A DNA stretch of 38,163 bases from Streptomyces sp. 150FB (GCF_000818195.1 NZ_JTHL01000001.1:2880396-2918558); one strand, 5' to 3'; shown: positions 8,312 through 22,069, numbered from the stretch's first letter. Numbers and translations: made by a program. Notes: generated by a model not told the origin, from the letters alone.

Positions 8312-9026
8312 GACCGCCGGGCGGGTCGTCGACCACGTCAGCGGCACGGTCGGCGTGATCGACAACGCCGGAGGCGTGGTCGGCATGGTCCTCACCGCGC
8401 TCCCCCAGCGCCGCGAACGCGCCGTGCGCCAGCTTCCGCAGCAGCGACTCCGTCGCGACCCGCCCCGGCAACCCTCCGCCGTACGCACCGAGGTGCGGCG
8501 TCGAGTTCAGCAGGCCGAAGACAGCGTGTACGGCGCCGCGCGCCTGCGCTTCCGGTACGTGCGGGTGGACCTGGCGTACGACCCCGACCCACAGCTCCAC
8601 GTACTGCCGCTGGAGCTGCCGCACCAGCTTGCGGTCGCTGTCCCTGAGGCGGTCCAGCTCCCGGTCGTGGAGCGTGATCAGCGAGCGGTCGTCGAGGGCG
8701 AAGTCGATGTGGCCGTCGATCAGCGACGAGAGCACGGCGCGAGCCGTACGGCCGTCCGGCGTACCGATCACCGCACTCCCACTGGCGGCCTTCACCCGCC
8801 GCCTCCCCCCGTCGAGCAGCCGGCCGCTGATGCCGACGAGCAGCTCGGCGAGCATCGCGTCCTTGCCCGCGAAATGCCGGTACAGACCGGGCCCGCTTAT
8901 GCCGACCGCCGCCCCTATCTCGTCGACGCCCACGCCGTGGAAACCGCGCTCGGCGAAGAGGCGCGCCGCTTCCCTGAGGATCTGCTCGCGGCGGGTCGGG
9001 GCCGCGGTCCTTGTGCTCATGAACAT
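8298..9026 (-). CDS. TetR-family repressor, probable regulator of the adjacent leucine-catabolism operon
   Basis: This is a 242-aa protein with an N-terminal TetR helix-turn-helix: REQILREAARLFAERGFHGV, then VDEIGAAVGISGPGLYRHFAGKDAML. A helical ligand-binding domain follows. The C-terminal tail is rich in His, Asp and Val (GEDHADHASGVVDHADRAAD) and looks repetitive. The gene is divergent from the carboxylase operon, and two 16-bp palindromes lie between them, the nearer one 18 bases from its start. That suggests autorepression and control of the operon, with an acyl-CoA as likely inducer (inferred). The start is ambiguous between 9026 (MFMST) and 9020 (MST). No Shine-Dalgarno is visible, so the message may be leaderless. 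Confidence 0.88.
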   Translation of the reverse strand: MFMSTRTAAPTRREQILREAARLFAERGFHGVGVDEIGAAVGISGPGLYRHFAGKDAMLAELLVGISGRLLDGGRRRVKAASGSAVIGTPDGRTARAVLSSLIDGHIDFALDDRSLITLHDRELDRLRDSDRKLVRQLQRQYVELWVGVVRQVHPHVPEAQARGAVHAVFGLLNSTPHLGAYGGGLPGRVATESLLRKLAHGAFAALGERGEDHADHASGVVDHADRAADVVDDPPGGLRRS

Positions 9027-9043
9027 TGATTCTAGACAGAGTG

Positions 9044-9059
9044 GTTAGCGGTCGTTAAC
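9044..9059. promoter_or_regulatory. TetR operator, copy 1
   Basis: GTTAGCGGTCGTTAAC is a 16-bp palindrome with 7-bp arms and one mismatch. It sits 18 bases upstream of the tetR start. Its consensus with copy 2 is GTTArCGnTC(A/G)(C/T)TAAC. Confidence 0.7.
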
Positions 9060-9074
9060 CTAAGGGCACCACAC

Positions 9075-9090
9075 GTTAACGCTCACTAAC
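9075..9090. promoter_or_regulatory. TetR operator, copy 2
   Basis: GTTAACGCTCACTAAC is a degenerate second copy of the 9044-9059 palindrome, 31 bases from it start to start (about three helical turns, so on the same DNA face). It lies 75 bases upstream of the carboxylase beta start, in the expected promoter region. Confidence 0.65.
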
Positions 9091-9164
9091 TCACGCACTA
9101 CCTGACCACTGCCCAACCCCAGCCCCAGCCCCAGACCCACCGCAGCAGCAAGGGAGCGCCAGGA

Positions 9165-10781
9165 ATGCAGCAAGCACCAGTGCTGGCGAGCGCCGCCGAC
9201 CCGGCGTCCGAGGCCTGGCGGGCCAACGAGGCCGCGCACGAGGAGCTGGCGTACGAGCTGCGCGCCAAGCTCGCCGCCGCCCGTCTCGGCGGCGGCGAGA
9301 AGTCCCGCGCCCGCCATGTGGCGCGCGGGAAACTGCTGCCGCGCGACCGCGTGGACACGCTCCTCGACCCCGGTTCGCCCTTCCTCGAAGTGGCGCCGCT
9401 CGCCGCCGAAGGGCTGTACGGCGGGGGCGCTCCGGCCGCCGGAATGATCGCCGGCGTCGGCCGGGTCAGTGGCCGCGAGGTGGTGGTGATCGCCAACGAC
9501 GCGACGGTCAAGGGCGGCACGTACTACCCCATGACGGTGAAGAAACACCTGCGCGCCCAGGAGATCGCCCTGGAGAACCGCCTCCCCTGTCTGTATCTGG
9601 TCGACTCGGGCGGCGCCTTCCTCCCCATGCAGGACGAGGTCTTCCCCGACCGCGACCACTTCGGGCGGATCTTCTACAACCAGGCGCGCATGTCGGCCGC
9701 CGGCATCCCGCAGATCGCCGCGGTGCTCGGTTCGTGCACGGCGGGCGGCGCGTACGTCCCGGCGATGAGCGACGAAGCCGTGATCGTCCGCAACCAGGGC
9801 ACGATCTTCCTGGGCGGCCCGCCGCTGGTGAAGGCCGCGACGGGCGAGGTCGTCACGGCGGAGGAGCTGGGCGGCGGCGAGGTCCACTCCCGTACGTCGG
9901 GCGTCACCGACCACCTCGCCGAGGACGACGCGCACGCGCTGCGGATCGTCCGGACCATCGTCTCCACCCTCCCCGCGCGCGGCCCGCTCCCCTGGTCCGT
10001 CGAGCCGGTCGAGGAGCCGAAGGTCGACCCCGCCGGGCTGTACGGAGCGGTGCCCGTCGACTCACGTACGCCCTACGACGTCCGCGAGGTCATCGCGCGC
10101 CTGGTGGACGGCTCGCGGTTCGCGGAGTTCAAGGCCGAGTTCGGTACGACGCTGATCACCGGCTTCGCCCGTATCCACGGCCACCCGGTCGGCGTCGTCG
10201 CGAACAACGGCATCCTGTTCTCCGAATCCGCCCAGAAGGGCGCGCACTTCATCGAGCTGTGCGACCAGCGCGGCATCCCGCTGCTCTTCCTCCAGAACAT
10301 CTCGGGGTTCATGGTCGGCCGGGCGTACGAGGCGGGCGGCATCGCCAAGCACGGCGCGAAGATGGTGACGGCGGTGGCGAGCACCCGCGTCCCGAAGCTG
10401 ACGGTGGTGATAGGCGGTTCGTACGGCGCGGGGAACTACTCGATGTGCGGCCGCGCCTACTCCCCCCGCTTCCTGTGGATGTGGCCGAACGCCAAGATCT
10501 CGGTGATGGGCGGCGAGCAGGCGGCCTCCGTACTGGCGACGGTCAAGCGCGACCAGTTCGAGGGCCGCGGCGAGGACTGGCCGGTGGCGGACGAAGAGGC
10601 TTTCAAGGACCCGATCCGCTCGCAGTACGAGAACCAGGGCAACGCCTACTACGCGACGGCCCGGCTCTGGGACGACGGCGTGATCGACCCGCTGGAGACC
10701 CGCCAGGCGGTGGGTCTGGCCCTGACCGCGTGTGCCAACGCGCCGCTGGGTGAGCCCGGCTTCGGCATCTTCCGGATGTGA
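9165..10781 (+). CDS. accD1: Methylcrotonyl-CoA carboxylase-type carboxyltransferase, beta subunit
   Basis: This 538-aa carboxyltransferase would move CO2 from biotin to methylcrotonyl-CoA (or a related acyl-CoA). The segments [60 protein letters not shown] and [19 protein letters not shown] are hallmarks of the MCC beta group rather than propionyl- or acetyl-CoA carboxylase. Length fits the family. The ATG at 9165 has AGGGAG 8-13 bases upstream. It heads the operon with the biotin subunit, HMG-CoA lyase and acyl-CoA dehydrogenase, which together make the leucine route. The equivalent S. coelicolor gene is, from memory, accD1 (SCO2776). Confidence 0.93.
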   Translation: MQQAPVLASAADPASEAWRANEAAHEELAYELRAKLAAARLGGGEKSRARHVARGKLLPRDRVDTLLDPGSPFLEVAPLAAEGLYGGGAPAAGMIAGVGRVSGREVVVIANDATVKGGTYYPMTVKKHLRAQEIALENRLPCLYLVDSGGAFLPMQDEVFPDRDHFGRIFYNQARMSAAGIPQIAAVLGSCTAGGAYVPAMSDEAVIVRNQGTIFLGGPPLVKAATGEVVTAEELGGGEVHSRTSGVTDHLAEDDAHALRIVRTIVSTLPARGPLPWSVEPVEEPKVDPAGLYGAVPVDSRTPYDVREVIARLVDGSRFAEFKAEFGTTLITGFARIHGHPVGVVANNGILFSESAQKGAHFIELCDQRGIPLLFLQNISGFMVGRAYEAGGIAKHGAKMVTAVASTRVPKLTVVIGGSYGAGNYSMCGRAYSPRFLWMWPNAKISVMGGEQAASVLATVKRDQFEGRGEDWPVADEEAFKDPIRSQYENQGNAYYATARLWDDGVIDPLETRQAVGLALTACANAPLGEPGFGIFRM

Positions 10782-10915
10782 CGGGGTGAGCGTGCATATG
10801 AGTCCGCGGGTGCGAGCGCACCGCCGGATGTAGGCATGAGTGTCACGGTATGGGCGTTGTAGGCGTTCCGGGTCAGAGTGTGACGATGAGGGCGACGGTG
10901 AGGGTGAGGGTGGGA
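10782..10915 (+). other. Intra-operon spacer with GTGAGGG repeats
   Basis: This 134-base gap separates the two carboxylase subunit genes. It contains the small inverted repeat GGTGC-GAGC-GCACC and a run of GTGAGGG-like repeats at 10884-10914. The last of these acts as ribosome site for the next start. No gene is seen. Confidence 0.5.
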
Positions 10916-12976
10916 ATGTTCGACACGGTACTGATCGCCAATCGCGGCGAGATCGCGGTCCGCGTGGAGCGCACCCTGCGGCAGCTCGGGGTGCGCTCGG
11001 TGGCGGTCTTCAGCGACGCCGACGCGGACGCCCGGCACGTACGGGAGGCGGACACCGCGGTACGGATCGGCCCGGCCGCCGCCGCCGAGAGCTACCTGTC
11101 CGTGGACCGGCTGCTGGAGGCCGCGGCCCGTACGGGAGCGCAGGCGATCCACCCGGGCTACGGCTTCCTCGCCGAGAACGCCCGGTTCGCGCGCGCCTGC
11201 ACCGACGCCGGACTGGTCTTCATCGGTCCCCCGGCCCCGGCGATCGACCTGATGGGCGACAAGATCCGCGCCAAGGAGACGGTGGCGGCGGCCGGAGTCC
11301 CCGTCGTGCCCGGCTCCTCGGGCAGCGGCCTGAGCGACGAGCAACTGGCCGAGGCCGCCCGCGAGATCGGTATGCCGGTGCTGCTGAAACCGTCGGCGGG
11401 CGGCGGCGGCAAGGGCATGCGTCTGGTCCGGTCCGAAGCCGCGCTGGCCGAGGAGATCGCGGGCGCGCGGCGGGAGGCGAGGTCGTCCTTCGGGGACGAC
11501 ACGCTGCTGGTGGAGCGGTGGATCGAGCGGCCCCGCCACATCGAGATCCAGGTCCTGGCGGACGACCACGGCCAGGTGGTGCATCTCGGGGAGCGCGAGT
11601 GTTCGCTCCAGCGCCGCCACCAGAAGATCATCGAGGAGGCGCCGTCGGTCCTGCTGGACGAGGCGACGCGCGCGGCGATGGGTGAGGCGGCGGTGCGCGC
11701 CGCTCGTTCGTGCGGGTACGCGGGGGCCGGGACGGTGGAGTTCATCGTCCCCGGCGACGATCCGTCGGCGTACTCCTTCATGGAGATGAACACCCGCCTC
11801 CAGGTGGAACATCCGGTGACCGAGCTGGTCACGGGCCTGGACCTGGTGGAGTGGCAGCTCCGGGTGGCGGCCGGCGAGCGGCTCGACTTCGCGCAGGCCG
11901 ACGTCACGCTGACGGGCCACGCGGTGGAGGCCCGTATCTGCGCGGAGATCCCCGCGCGCGGCTTCCTCCCGTCCGGCGGCACTATCCTGTCGCTGCGCGA
12001 GCCGGGCGCGGAAGGCGAACGTCAGGCCCATGGCGCGCGGACCGAAGGCGTACGCATCGAAGGCGTACGAACCGACTCCGGGCTGAGCGAGGGCACGGAG
12101 GTGGGCAGCACGTACGACCCGATGCTGTCCAAGGTCATCGCGTACGGCCCCGACCGACCCACCGCGCTGCGCCGCCTGCGCGCCGCGCTGGCCGACACCG
12201 TCACCCTCGGCGTACCCACCAACGCCGGCTTCCTCCGCCGTCTGCTGGCGCACCCGGCGGTGGTGGCGGGCGACCTCGACACCGGCCTGGTCGAGCGCGA
12301 GGTGGCCGGACTGGTGACGGACGAGGTCCCGCCGGAGGTGTACGCGGCGGCAGCGGCGGTCCGCCAGGACGCGCTGCGGCCGACGACAACCACGGCGACA
12401 GCGGCGAGCGGCTGGACGGACCCCTTCTCCGTACCGAACGGCTGGCGCCTCGGCGGAAGCCCGGCCCCGCTGGCCTTCCCCCTGCGCGTACCGGGACTCG
12501 AACCCGCGGTACACGAGGTACGGCCGGAGGACGCGGCCCGGTCCCGGGTGGAGCCGGGGCGGGTCACGGTCACCGTGGACGGCGTCACCCACACCTTCCA
12601 CCGGGCGGGCACCTGGCTCGGCCGGGACGGCGAGAGCTGGAACGTGACGGACCACGACCCGGTCGAGGCGGCGCTGCTCGGGGCCGCCGGGGCGGGCGGC
12701 AACGAGTCGCTCACCGCTCCGATGCCGGGGACGGTGACGGTGGTGAAGGTGGCGGTCGGGGATGTGGTCAGCGCCGGGCAGAGCCTGCTCGTCGTGGAGG
12801 CGATGAAGATGGAGCACGTCATCTCGGCCCCGCACGACGGGACGGTCAGCGGACTCGACGTGATCCCGGGATCGACGGTCGCCATGGACCAGGTCCTGGC
12901 CGTGATCACGCCCAATCAAACCGCGCACGACCCCGCGCGGAAGACCGGCGACGAGAGCGCGCAGGAGAACCGATGA
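10916..12976 (+). CDS. Acyl-CoA carboxylase alpha subunit (biotin carboxylase plus biotin carrier), methylcrotonyl-type
   Basis: This 686-aa protein carboxylates its own biotin using ATP and bicarbonate. It has the biotin carboxylase N-domain ([20 protein letters not shown]), an ATP-grasp with [14 protein letters not shown] and a [20 protein letters not shown] segment, the C-domain, a linker, and a C-terminal biotinyl domain with EAMKMEH, biotinylated at K631. The ATG at 10916 is used because [14 protein letters not shown] is the usual family start; an upstream frame from 10850 is spurious. A 15-base in-frame tandem duplication gives [10 protein letters not shown] near residue 379. The stop overlaps the next start in ATGA, so HMG-CoA lyase is translationally coupled. 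Confidence 0.93.
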   Translation: MFDTVLIANRGEIAVRVERTLRQLGVRSVAVFSDADADARHVREADTAVRIGPAAAAESYLSVDRLLEAAARTGAQAIHPGYGFLAENARFARACTDAGLVFIGPPAPAIDLMGDKIRAKETVAAAGVPVVPGSSGSGLSDEQLAEAAREIGMPVLLKPSAGGGGKGMRLVRSEAALAEEIAGARREARSSFGDDTLLVERWIERPRHIEIQVLADDHGQVVHLGERECSLQRRHQKIIEEAPSVLLDEATRAAMGEAAVRAARSCGYAGAGTVEFIVPGDDPSAYSFMEMNTRLQVEHPVTELVTGLDLVEWQLRVAAGERLDFAQADVTLTGHAVEARICAEIPARGFLPSGGTILSLREPGAEGERQAHGARTEGVRIEGVRTDSGLSEGTEVGSTYDPMLSKVIAYGPDRPTALRRLRAALADTVTLGVPTNAGFLRRLLAHPAVVAGDLDTGLVEREVAGLVTDEVPPEVYAAAAAVRQDALRPTTTTATAASGWTDPFSVPNGWRLGGSPAPLAFPLRVPGLEPAVHEVRPEDAARSRVEPGRVTVTVDGVTHTFHRAGTWLGRDGESWNVTDHDPVEAALLGAAGAGGNESLTAPMPGTVTVVKVAVGDVVSAGQSLLVVEAMKMEHVISAPHDGTVSGLDVIPGSTVAMDQVLAVITPNQTAHDPARKTGDESAQENR

Positions 12977-13938
12977 CAACAGACCCAACCACACCCCCCA
13001 TGCCGACCGATCTGCCGATGCCGGTGGCCTCGGAGGAGCTGCCGGCCCGTATCCGTATCCACGAAGTCGGCGCGCGTGACGGGCTCCAGAACGAGAAGGC
13101 GGTCGTACCCACCGAGCTGAAGGCGGAGTTCATCCACCGTCTCGCCGCCGCCGGTCTCACGACCATCGAGGCGACCAGCTTCGTACACCCCGACTGGGTG
13201 CCCCAACTCGCCGACGCCGAGCAGCTCTTCCCGCTCCTCGGCGACATCGAGGGCGTGCGGCTCCCCGTACTGGTCCCGAACGCCCGGGGCCTCGACCGCG
13301 CCCGCGCGCTCGGCGCCCGCCGTATCGCGATCTTCGGCAGCGTCACCGAGTCCTTCGCCAAGGCCAATCTCAACCGGACCGTGGACGAGTCGCTCGCCAT
13401 GTTCGCCCCCGTCGTCGCCAAGGCGCGGGACGAGCGGATGCACGTCCGCGGCTACCTCTCGATGTGTTTCGGCGACCCGTGGGAGGGCGCCGTCCCGATC
13501 CATCAGGTGGTCAGGGTCGCCAAGGCCATGATGGAGATGGGCTGTGACGAGCTGAGTCTCGGCGACACGATCGGCGTGGCCACGCCGGGGCATGTGCAGA
13601 GCCTGCTCTCCCAGCTCAACGAGGAGGGCGTGCCGACCCATGTCATCGGTGTGCACTTCCACGACACCTACGGCCAGGCGCTCGCCAACACGTTCGCCGC
13701 GCTCCAGCACGGTGTGACCACGGTGGACGCGTCGGCGGGCGGCCTCGGCGGCTGCCCGTTCGCGAAGAGCGCCACCGGAAACCTCGCCACCGAGGACCTG
13801 CTCTGGATGCTCGAAGGACTGGGCGTCCACACCGGCGTTGATCTCGGCCTGCTCACCGCCACAAGCGTGTGGATGGCCGAACGGCTGGGCCGCCCGAGCC
13901 CCTCCCGTACCGTCCGTGCCCTCTCCCACAAGGAGTGA
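12973..13938 (+). CDS. mvaB: Hydroxymethylglutaryl-CoA lyase
   Basis: This 321-aa enzyme cleaves HMG-CoA to acetyl-CoA and acetoacetate, the last step of leucine breakdown. It has the DRE-TIM-type start [15 protein letters not shown], the metal-binding [12 protein letters not shown], and the lyase signature [20 protein letters not shown] with its catalytic loop Cys. The first about 24 residues are Pro/Thr/Met-rich and look like a disordered extension. The ATG at 12973 overlaps the stop of the carboxylase alpha gene (ATGA). It is followed after 7 bases by the acyl-CoA dehydrogenase. Confidence 0.94.
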   Translation: MTTDPTTPPMPTDLPMPVASEELPARIRIHEVGARDGLQNEKAVVPTELKAEFIHRLAAAGLTTIEATSFVHPDWVPQLADAEQLFPLLGDIEGVRLPVLVPNARGLDRARALGARRIAIFGSVTESFAKANLNRTVDESLAMFAPVVAKARDERMHVRGYLSMCFGDPWEGAVPIHQVVRVAKAMMEMGCDELSLGDTIGVATPGHVQSLLSQLNEEGVPTHVIGVHFHDTYGQALANTFAALQHGVTTVDASAGGLGGCPFAKSATGNLATEDLLWMLEGLGVHTGVDLGLLTATSVWMAERLGRPSPSRTVRALSHKE

Positions 13939-13945
13939 CTCCCCG

Positions 13946-15106
<1,161 letters not shown>

Positions 15107-15117
15107 CGCGAGCGGGA

Positions 15118-15369
15118 TCAAGGCCCGGCTTCGGCCAACCCCTTGTGCCGGAGCCGGTGAAGCGCGGCGAGCACACGGAGCTGGCGCTGCTCGTACGGGG
15201 TACCGGGCCGCACGGACACCCACCGGCTCTGCCAGGTGAGCCCGGTGGGGCGCGCGAGATGGACGAACGGTCCGATGAAGTCGTCCACCACACCGACCAT
15301 TTCGTGGACGCGGTCATAAACGACCATGCCGATACGAAGTCCGCCCGGAGGCGTCGGGCGAGGCCTCAC
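15118..15369 (-). CDS. Small conserved protein (83 aa), third gene of a tiny-gene operon
   Basis: The sequence (core RIGMVVYDRVHEMVGVVDDF) looks like a small beta-rich SH3/KOW-like domain. The pattern VVYD...VGVV.D..GP.V.L.RP.G recurs in small Streptomyces proteins encoded near regulators. It has no signal peptide or membrane segment. The function is unknown. The start overlaps the stop of the preceding 69-aa gene in ATGA (15366-15369), which argues strongly that it is real and co-translated. An internal Met (RIGMVV) is a possible shorter start. Confidence 0.65.
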   Translation of the reverse strand: MRPRPTPPGGLRIGMVVYDRVHEMVGVVDDFIGPFVHLARPTGLTWQSRWVSVRPGTPYEQRQLRVLAALHRLRHKGLAEAGP

Positions 15370-15575
15370 AACTCACCCCTGCCATCGGCCTTCTGGGGAG
15401 GCACGTAGTCGGGGCACAACACCGGATGCCCGCATTCACAAGGCCGCCAGCGAAGGGCGCCCCCAGGAACGAGATCCGCGCCCTGCGCCCACTCGACGGA
15501 CTCCCGCCTGTCCGCCTCCCCACGCGAACGAAACCCGCCCGCCGGCAGCTCCGGGTCCTGCGCGTCGTCTTTCAT
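15366..15575 (-). CDS. Small Cys-rich protein (69 aa), second gene of the tiny-gene operon
   Basis: The protein reads MKDDAQDPELPAGGFRSRGE and ends with RPCECGHPVLCPDYVPPQK. The CxC-G-H-x3-C cluster could bind zinc, but only three Cys and one His are seen. It is acidic and Arg-rich without a membrane segment. Both ends overlap neighbours in ATGA, and that coupling is the main evidence for coding. The function is not recognised. Confidence 0.6.
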   Translation of the reverse strand: MKDDAQDPELPAGGFRSRGEADRRESVEWAQGADLVPGGALRWRPCECGHPVLCPDYVPPQKADGRGEL

Positions 15576-15775
15576 CCCGCCAGCCCTTCCAATCCGCGCA
15601 GCACGCGCACCAGCAGCTCTTCTGTGATCGGGGTATAGGCGCCGCCGCCCCGGCGATCAGGCGCCAGGTGGTGGAAGCCCCAGCCGTGAACGGTGAGTTC
15701 AGGTCGGTCAACACGATTCCGCTCCGGCATCTCGACGTTTCGATCCCGGATGCACATGCCGTTCTTCGTCATCAC
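15572..15775 (-). CDS. Small conserved protein (67 aa), first gene of the tiny-gene operon
   Basis: The sequence includes NRVDRPELTVHGWGFHHLAP and a C-terminal amphipathic helix TEELLVRVLRGLEGL. No family is recognised. The start could be 15775 (MMTKNG) or the Met at MCIRD or MPERN downstream. It lies 168 bases from the end of the GntR gene on the same strand, and two copies of the GntR box sit in that gap, so it probably has its own GntR-controlled promoter. Its stop overlaps the next start (ATGA). Confidence 0.6.
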   Translation of the reverse strand: MMTKNGMCIRDRNVEMPERNRVDRPELTVHGWGFHHLAPDRRGGGAYTPITEELLVRVLRGLEGLAG

Positions 15776-15838
15776 GAATCACCGCGCTTACTTCCCGGGT
15801 GCCAATACACACGGCACCGAAGCGGGCCGACTCATGCA

Positions 15839-15852
15839 CTCATGTATAGGAG
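15839..15852. promoter_or_regulatory. GntR box 1 (reverse orientation)
   Basis: CTCATGTATAGGAG reads CTCCTATACATGAG on the minus strand, matching the shared box CTCATAyACATrAG at 13 of 14 positions. It lies 64 bases upstream of the first small gene. A further half-site CTCATGCACTCATG directly precedes it at 15831. Confidence 0.6.
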
Positions 15853-15874
15853 CTGTTCCTACAGAGTGCACCAA

Positions 15875-15888
15875 CTCATACACATGAG
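15875..15888. promoter_or_regulatory. GntR box 2
   Basis: CTCATACACATGAG is a dyad (ACTCAT-ACAC-ATGAGT, 15874-15889) identical to box 3 at all but the two variable positions. It lies 36 bases from box 1 and 100 bases upstream of the first small gene. Confidence 0.68.
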
Positions 15889-15942
15889 TCAACTCACCCA
15901 GCGCGACCACGTGACGACAGATCGCAGGAACGCGTGCGTCGG

Positions 15943-16722
15943 TCAGTCTCCAGCGGGGATGCGGTAGTCAAGGACAAACTGTTCAGCGACCATGATCGTG
16001 TCGCATACCTCCACAGTCCGGCCTGCCCGCGTTTGAGCGCTTCGAGTGAGGTGGAAGACCGGCGAGCCAGGGCTGAGGCTCAGAGCGACGGTCTCCTGTT
16101 TGGTGGCGAGGCGGGCTCGGACCGTCTCCCTGAACTCCCCGAGCACATGTCCGTTGTCCTCCAGACGCGCGTAGATGCCACCACCGCCTGGATTTTCCGC
16201 GAACAGCTCCGGAATCTCCTTCGCGATGTCCCACGGCAGATACGAAGTGGCTTCCTCGACAGGAATGCCGTTACTGAAGTAGAGGCGACGGCGTGCGAGC
16301 ACCTGACTACCGGGGAGCACCTCCAGCCGCTCAGCGACGGCACTCGGTGCTTCGGCCGGCCCGATGTAGAGCACCGTCACCGCAGGCGCTTTGCCGGCCT
16401 GTTCGGACTCCGCGAGGTAGGCCGCTTTACCCGCCCTTCGATGCGAGCGGCGGAACCGATCCGACGACTTGCGAAGAGTAGGGGGTTGGCTCTTCACGAA
16501 GGAGCCCCTGCCGTGATGAGTGTCGATCAATCCCATGGGGCGCAACTCGGCAACCGCCTTGCGTGCCGTACCTTGTGACACGGCGTAGCGCACCATCAAT
16601 TCGGACTCGCTCGGCATCTTGTCCCCCGGAGCCAGCACACCGGCCCTGATCTGCTGCGCCAAGTCTTCCGCGATCTGCAAGTACCGAGGATTGCCGCGGT
16701 CCCGTTGAACTGTGGTCGCCAT
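15943..16722 (-). CDS. GntR-family regulator, HutC subfamily
   Basis: This 259-aa DNA-binding protein has the winged helix YLQIAEDLAQQIRAGVLAPG, DKMPSESELMVRYAVSQGTA and GLIDTHHGRGSFV in residues about 13-78. A C-terminal UTRA ligand-binding domain follows (VLARRRLYFSNGIPVEEATS, SPVFHLTRSAQTRAGRTVEV). Its ligand is unknown. AGGAGG lies a dozen bases before the ATG. The gene is divergent from the NUDIX gene, with one 14-bp box in the short promoter gap, and two copies of the same box lie before the downstream small-gene operon. Autoregulation and control of both flanks is therefore inferred. Confidence 0.9.
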   Translation of the reverse strand: MATTVQRDRGNPRYLQIAEDLAQQIRAGVLAPGDKMPSESELMVRYAVSQGTARKAVAELRPMGLIDTHHGRGSFVKSQPPTLRKSSDRFRRSHRRAGKAAYLAESEQAGKAPAVTVLYIGPAEAPSAVAERLEVLPGSQVLARRRLYFSNGIPVEEATSYLPWDIAKEIPELFAENPGGGGIYARLEDNGHVLGEFRETVRARLATKQETVALSLSPGSPVFHLTRSAQTRAGRTVEVCDTIMVAEQFVLDYRIPAGD

Positions 16723-16742
16723 GTCCTTCTGTTCCTCCTATG

Positions 16743-16756
16743 CTCATATACATAAG
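16743..16756. promoter_or_regulatory. GntR box 3, between gntR and the NUDIX gene
   Basis: CTCATATACATAAG shares 12 of 14 identical positions with box 2 (CTCATACACATGAG). It sits in the 59-base gap between the divergent starts, where it could repress both genes. It overlaps a possible upstream ATG at 16740 and so argues against that start for the NUDIX gene. Confidence 0.68.
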
Positions 16757-16781
16757 CAAGGGTACCCAGGAGGATGCATCG

Positions 16782-17210
16782 ATGTCGCTTCACTCTGTCT
16801 CTGTTGCCGGGGTCGTGGTCCGCCACGACGGTCGGGTCCTGGTGATCCGGCGGGCCGACAACGGCACGTGGGAGGCGCCGGGCGGCGTTCTGGAGTTGGA
16901 CGAACAGCCGGGGGACGGCGCCTGTCGCGAGGTGTTGGAAGAGACCGGAATCAAAGTGGAGGCCGTATGCCTGACCGGCGTCTACAAGAACATGACGCGT
17001 GGCATCGTCGCCCTGGTGTTCCTGTGCCGCCCGCTCGGAGGAGAGGAGCGGACGTCGCCCGAGTCTGCCGAGGTCAGGTGGTTCACCCCGGAAGAGGTCC
17101 AGAAAGAGATGCTTGAGGCATACGCGGTTCGGGTCCACGACGCGCTCGCCGTACTCAACGGCGGTCCCCCGCAGGTACGCGCACACGACGGACGTCTGCT
17201 GGTCGGCTGA
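16782..17210 (+). CDS. NUDIX hydrolase
   Basis: This 142-aa protein hydrolyses a nucleoside diphosphate linked to another group. The full Nudix box is present: GGVLELDEQPGDGACREVLE followed by ETGI, fitting G-x5-E-x7-REUxEExGU. The ATG at 16782 has AGGAGG (16768-16773) eight bases upstream. The in-frame ATG at 16740 overlaps the GntR box and lacks a ribosome site. The gene is divergent from gntR and directly followed by a YdcF-like gene, likely in one operon. The specific substrate cannot be told. Confidence 0.9.
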   Translation: MSLHSVSVAGVVVRHDGRVLVIRRADNGTWEAPGGVLELDEQPGDGACREVLEETGIKVEAVCLTGVYKNMTRGIVALVFLCRPLGGEERTSPESAEVRWFTPEEVQKEMLEAYAVRVHDALAVLNGGPPQVRAHDGRLLVG

Positions 17211-17239
17211 AGGTGGCACCCGCAGGAGAGGTGGGAACA

Positions 17240-17896
17240 GTGATCTCGGCTCGGGTGTGGGCGGACGCGCGGCGGCTGTGGGGCTACCACCTGATGCGTC
17301 ACGAACCCCGACCGTGCTCGGTCGCGATCGGGCTGGGGAGCCATGACCTCGGCGTGGCCGACACCGCCGTCAGCCTCTACCGGCGCGGCATGATGCCGCT
17401 CGTCGTCTTCACCGGCGCGACCAGCCGTACGACGCGTGAGCGCATGCCCCGTGGCGAGGCGGTCCACTACCGGGAGCGGGCGATCGCGCTGGGCATGCCC
17501 GGCTCCGCCGTGCTGGTGGAGCCGTGCGCCCGCAACACGGGCGAGAACATCCGGCTCTCGCGTGCGTTGCTGCAAGAGGCCGCCGTGGAGGTGTCGTCCG
17601 TGCTGCTGATCAGCAAGCCGTACGAGGAGCGACGCGCGTACGCGACGGCGAGCAAGCTATGGCCGGGCGTCCCGATCGTGAGCGCGTCGACGCCGATGAG
17701 TTTCGAGGAGTACGTGGACTCCATCCAGGACGACCGTCTGGTCATCGACATGCTCGTCGGGGCGCTGCAACGCCTGCTGATTTATCCCGCCCAGGGGTTC
17801 ATGACCCGTCAGGTGGTGCCCGGAGAGGTGACGGCGGCGTACGAGCGGCTGTGCCGGGAGGGCTTCACGAGCCGCCTGGCCGCGGACGCCGGCTGA
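17240..17896 (+). CDS. YdcF-like (DUF218) protein
   Basis: This protein of about 218 aa resembles the DUF218/YdcF group: VAIGLGSHDLGVADTAVSLY, RRGMMPLVVFTGAT, LVEPCARNTGENIRLSRALL and VLLISKPYEERRAYATA match the usual G-x-x-D...R...E...NT.EN...S.A pattern. The family has a Rossmann-like fold; E. coli YdcF binds S-adenosylmethionine, but a role here is unknown. The start is ambiguous: GTG 17240 has AGGAGAGG upstream, while GTG 17213 lies 2 bases after the NUDIX stop. It is probably co-transcribed with the NUDIX gene under GntR control. Confidence 0.72.
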   Translation: MISARVWADARRLWGYHLMRHEPRPCSVAIGLGSHDLGVADTAVSLYRRGMMPLVVFTGATSRTTRERMPRGEAVHYRERAIALGMPGSAVLVEPCARNTGENIRLSRALLQEAAVEVSSVLLISKPYEERRAYATASKLWPGVPIVSASTPMSFEEYVDSIQDDRLVIDMLVGALQRLLIYPAQGFMTRQVVPGEVTAAYERLCREGFTSRLAADAG

Positions 17897-21916
<4,020 letters not shown>

Positions 21917-21950
21917 CAAGCCGTACGCCAGGCAAAGCCGCACGCCAGGC

Positions 21951-21994
21951 AAAACCGCACCGTACGCAAAACCGCACCACACACAAACCGCACC
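21951..21994 (+). repeat. Three iterated copies of the terminator's left arm
   Basis: AAAACCGCACC occurs at 21951-21961 and 21968-21978, and AAACCGCACC at 21985-21994, with a related GCAAAGCCGCACG before them. All three can pair with the single right arm GGTGCGGTTT of the following terminator. Confidence 0.65.
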
Positions 21995-22030
21995 GCCCCG
22001 CCTCCGTACGAGGCCCGGCGGTGCGGTTTT
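21985..22030 (+). terminator. Strong intrinsic terminator after the beta-galactosidase gene
   Basis: AAACCGCACCGCC (21985-21997) and GGCGGTGCGGTTT (22017-22029) form a perfect 13-bp stem with a 19-base loop, ending in TTTT. It separates the galactosidase gene from the iron-regulated lipoprotein gene. Confidence 0.88.
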
Positions 22031-22069
22031 GCGTGCATACGCACCCCCACCGCCGTACCGCCCGGTAAG

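Noticed and set aside
10649..12994. 781-aa minus-strand frame opposite the carboxylase alpha gene
   Set aside because: Composition is Arg/His/Ala-rich with no domain, and the plus-strand protein is a textbook biotin carboxylase.
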